Below are positions 4,982-6,120 of a stretch of DNA of 6,120 nt, in pieces; the stretch's first letter is position 1, and every line of letters begins with the position of its first letter. A model generated the notes under the pieces. That model did not search any database. It was not told where the DNA came from and saw only the letters and a list, made by a program, of their open reading frames with translations. This stretch comes from an uncultured Eubacteriales bacterium. GTDB lineage: Bacteria > Bacillota > Clostridia > Peptostreptococcales > Anaerovoracaceae. Location: contig CADBSL010000214.1 in NCBI GenBank assembly GCA_902797345.1, forward strand, positions 1 to 6,120, in the 5' to 3' direction. A program made the translations under genes and the position numbers.

Positions 4982-6088
4982 ATGACATTCCCCGAAGTAC
5001 ATAAAAAACTGGGCTTCGGCTTTATGCGCCTGCCCATGAAAAATGGCAAGATCGATACGATCGAAACCAATAAAATGGTGGACTGCTTCATCGAAAACGG
5101 CTTCAATTACTTTGACACCGCCCGGGGCTATATGGCTGGCAAAAGCGAGTGGGCCATCCGGGAGTGCCTCACCAGCCGCTACCCCAGGGAGGCTTATGTC
5201 CTGACGGACAAACTCTCCGACGAGTGCTTCTCCCGTCAGGAAGACATCCGCCCCCTCTTCGAAAAACAACTAAGAGACTGCGGCGTGGACTACTTCGATT
5301 TTTACCTGATGCACGCCATGGACACCCGGCTGTATAAAAAGTATCAGCAATGCAAGGCCTTTGAGACCGCCTATGAATTCAAAAAAGAAGGAAGGATCCG
5401 CCACTTCGGCATCTCCTTCCACGACCAGGCCCATCTCCTGGATCAGATCCTGACGGACCACCCGGAAGTGGAAGCCGTCCAGATCCAATTCAATTATGTG
5501 GACTTCGACGACCCAGCGGTGGAATCCCGGAAGTGCAGCGAAGTCTGCAAAATACATGGGAAGCCCGTGATGGTGATGGAACCCATCAAAGGCGGGAACC
5601 TGGTGCGCCTTCCTGCGGAGGCCGACAAGATCCTTCGGGAAGCCGGCCCCGGCAGCAACGCCAGCTATGCCATCCGCTTCGCCGCCGGATTCGACCACCA
5701 CTTTATGGTCCTCTCCGGTATGTCCTCCATGAAAGATATGGAAGACAACATCGGCTATATGAAGAACTTCAAGCCCCTGAACGAGAAAGAGTTGCAGGGG
5801 ATCCAAAACGTGATCCAGGTCTTCCGGAGTCGGGATTTCATCCCCTGCACCGCCTGCGGGTATTGTCTGAAGCATTGTCCAGTGGGACTGCCCATTTCGG
5901 ATTTCTTCTCCCTGCTGAATACCCAGAAACAGTTCAACACCTGGAACACCGGCTACTATTACCGGATGCTGACGGCGAAACATCCCCGGGCCTCCGACTG
6001 CATCCACTGCGGACGCTGCGAGGAAAGCTGCCCCCAGCATTTAAAGATCCGGAAGCTCCTGAAACAGGTCTCCCGGGAATTTGAGTAA
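4982..6088 (+). CDS. Aldo/keto reductase with C-terminal 2x[4Fe-4S] ferredoxin-like domain
   Basis: This 368-residue cytoplasmic oxidoreductase belongs to the aldo/keto reductase superfamily, in the group carrying an iron-sulfur tail (COG1453-like). The TIM-barrel part spans about 8-275 with the complete catalytic tetrad: Asp45 (in YFDTA), Tyr50, Lys77 (in LTDK) and His111 (in YLMH). QIQFNYVD and VMVMEPIKGG are typical barrel strands of the family. The C-terminal part has two cysteine sets: C289-x2-C292-x2-C295-x3-C299-P and C340-x2-C343-x2-C346-x3-C350-P, each of the [4Fe-4S] ferredoxin type. This predicts electron exchange between clusters and a nicotinamide-dependent or flavin-linked partner. 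The substrate is unknown. The gene is monocistronic within the window, divergent from the lipoprotein, and bracketed by repeat copies 2 and 3. Repeat copy 3 begins three bases after the stop. The start at 4982 is chosen by its ribosome binding site. Confidence 0.93.
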   Translation: MTFPEVHKKLGFGFMRLPMKNGKIDTIETNKMVDCFIENGFNYFDTARGYMAGKSEWAIRECLTSRYPREAYVLTDKLSDECFSRQEDIRPLFEKQLRDCGVDYFDFYLMHAMDTRLYKKYQQCKAFETAYEFKKEGRIRHFGISFHDQAHLLDQILTDHPEVEAVQIQFNYVDFDDPAVESRKCSEVCKIHGKPVMVMEPIKGGNLVRLPAEADKILREAGPGSNASYAIRFAAGFDHHFMVLSGMSSMKDMEDNIGYMKNFKPLNEKELQGIQNVIQVFRSRDFIPCTACGYCLKHCPVGLPISDFFSLLNTQKQFNTWNTGYYYRMLTAKHPRASDCIHCGRCEESCPQHLKIRKLLKQVSREFE

Positions 6089-6091
6089 AAT

Positions 6092-6120
6092 GAGTCAAAA
6101 AGAACCGTCCCCATTGACTC
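6092..6120 (-). repeat. 29-bp intergenic palindromic-end repeat, copy 3
   Basis: This copy is the exact reverse complement of copy 1. It begins three bases after the reductase stop codon and ends at the window edge. Its ends GAGTCAA and TTGACTC could form a 7-bp hairpin in the reductase mRNA, with an A-rich then C-rich loop. No other terminator is visible after this gene, so the element may define the transcript 3' end; a U-tract, if any, would be outside the window. Confidence 0.87.

Noticed and set aside
5270..6040. Long open frame on the minus strand opposite the reductase
   Set aside because: It is antisense to a gene with intact catalytic and cysteine motifs, and its sequence shows no recognisable domain, so it is treated as a shadow frame.
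4004..6120. CRISPR array from the three 29-bp repeats
   Set aside because: Copies are 850-1200 bp apart with genes between them and lie in mixed orientations; there are no regular spacers and no cas genes.

Overview
The window looks like a piece of chromosome from a GC-rich anaerobic member of the Bacillota (Clostridia-like). The basis is SLH cell-wall anchoring domains, lipoproteins with LAxC lipoboxes, strong GGGAG/AAGGAG ribosome binding sites, sigma-A type promoters, an ECF-type transporter, and an aldo/keto reductase with a ferredoxin-like tail. No taxonomic marker gene is present, so this is inference.

Layout. From about 3990 down to position 1, on the minus strand, is one tight operon. 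A promoter (TTGAAT, 17 bp, TATACT) drives four genes: (i) a secreted protein with a prenyltransferase/terpenoid-cyclase-like helical region and three C-terminal SLH domains; (ii) a lipoprotein with a DUF4430 (transcobalamin C-terminal-like) domain; (iii) EcfT, the membrane subunit of an ECF transporter; (iv) an EcfA-type ATPase that runs off the window edge. Junctions are 3 nt, 4 nt and a 28-nt overlap, so translation is probably coupled. The two extracellular proteins together resemble the two halves of mammalian intrinsic factor/transcobalamin: a helical barrel plus a small beta domain. The best reading is a surface capture system feeding an ECF importer, with a corrinoid as the leading but unproven substrate. 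No substrate-specificity (S) subunit lies inside the window, and no cobalamin riboswitch fits in the roughly 30-nt leader.

Upstream, 4077-4796 (minus), is a separately transcribed lipoprotein made of two lipocalin-like beta repeats. It has its own UUCG-loop terminator and a strong promoter whose -35/-10 spacer is filled by a near-perfect 21-bp palindrome, a convincing operator. Divergent from it, 4982-6088 (plus), is an aldo/keto reductase with the full D-Y-K-H tetrad and two C-terminal [4Fe-4S] cysteine motifs.

Three copies of a 29-bp element with inverted ends (GAGTC...GACTC, core GGGGACGGTT) sit in the intergenic gaps at 4004, 4883 and 6092. Two are exact reverse complements of each other. 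The last two bracket the reductase gene in opposite orientations. No gene-free stretch exceeds 300 bases.
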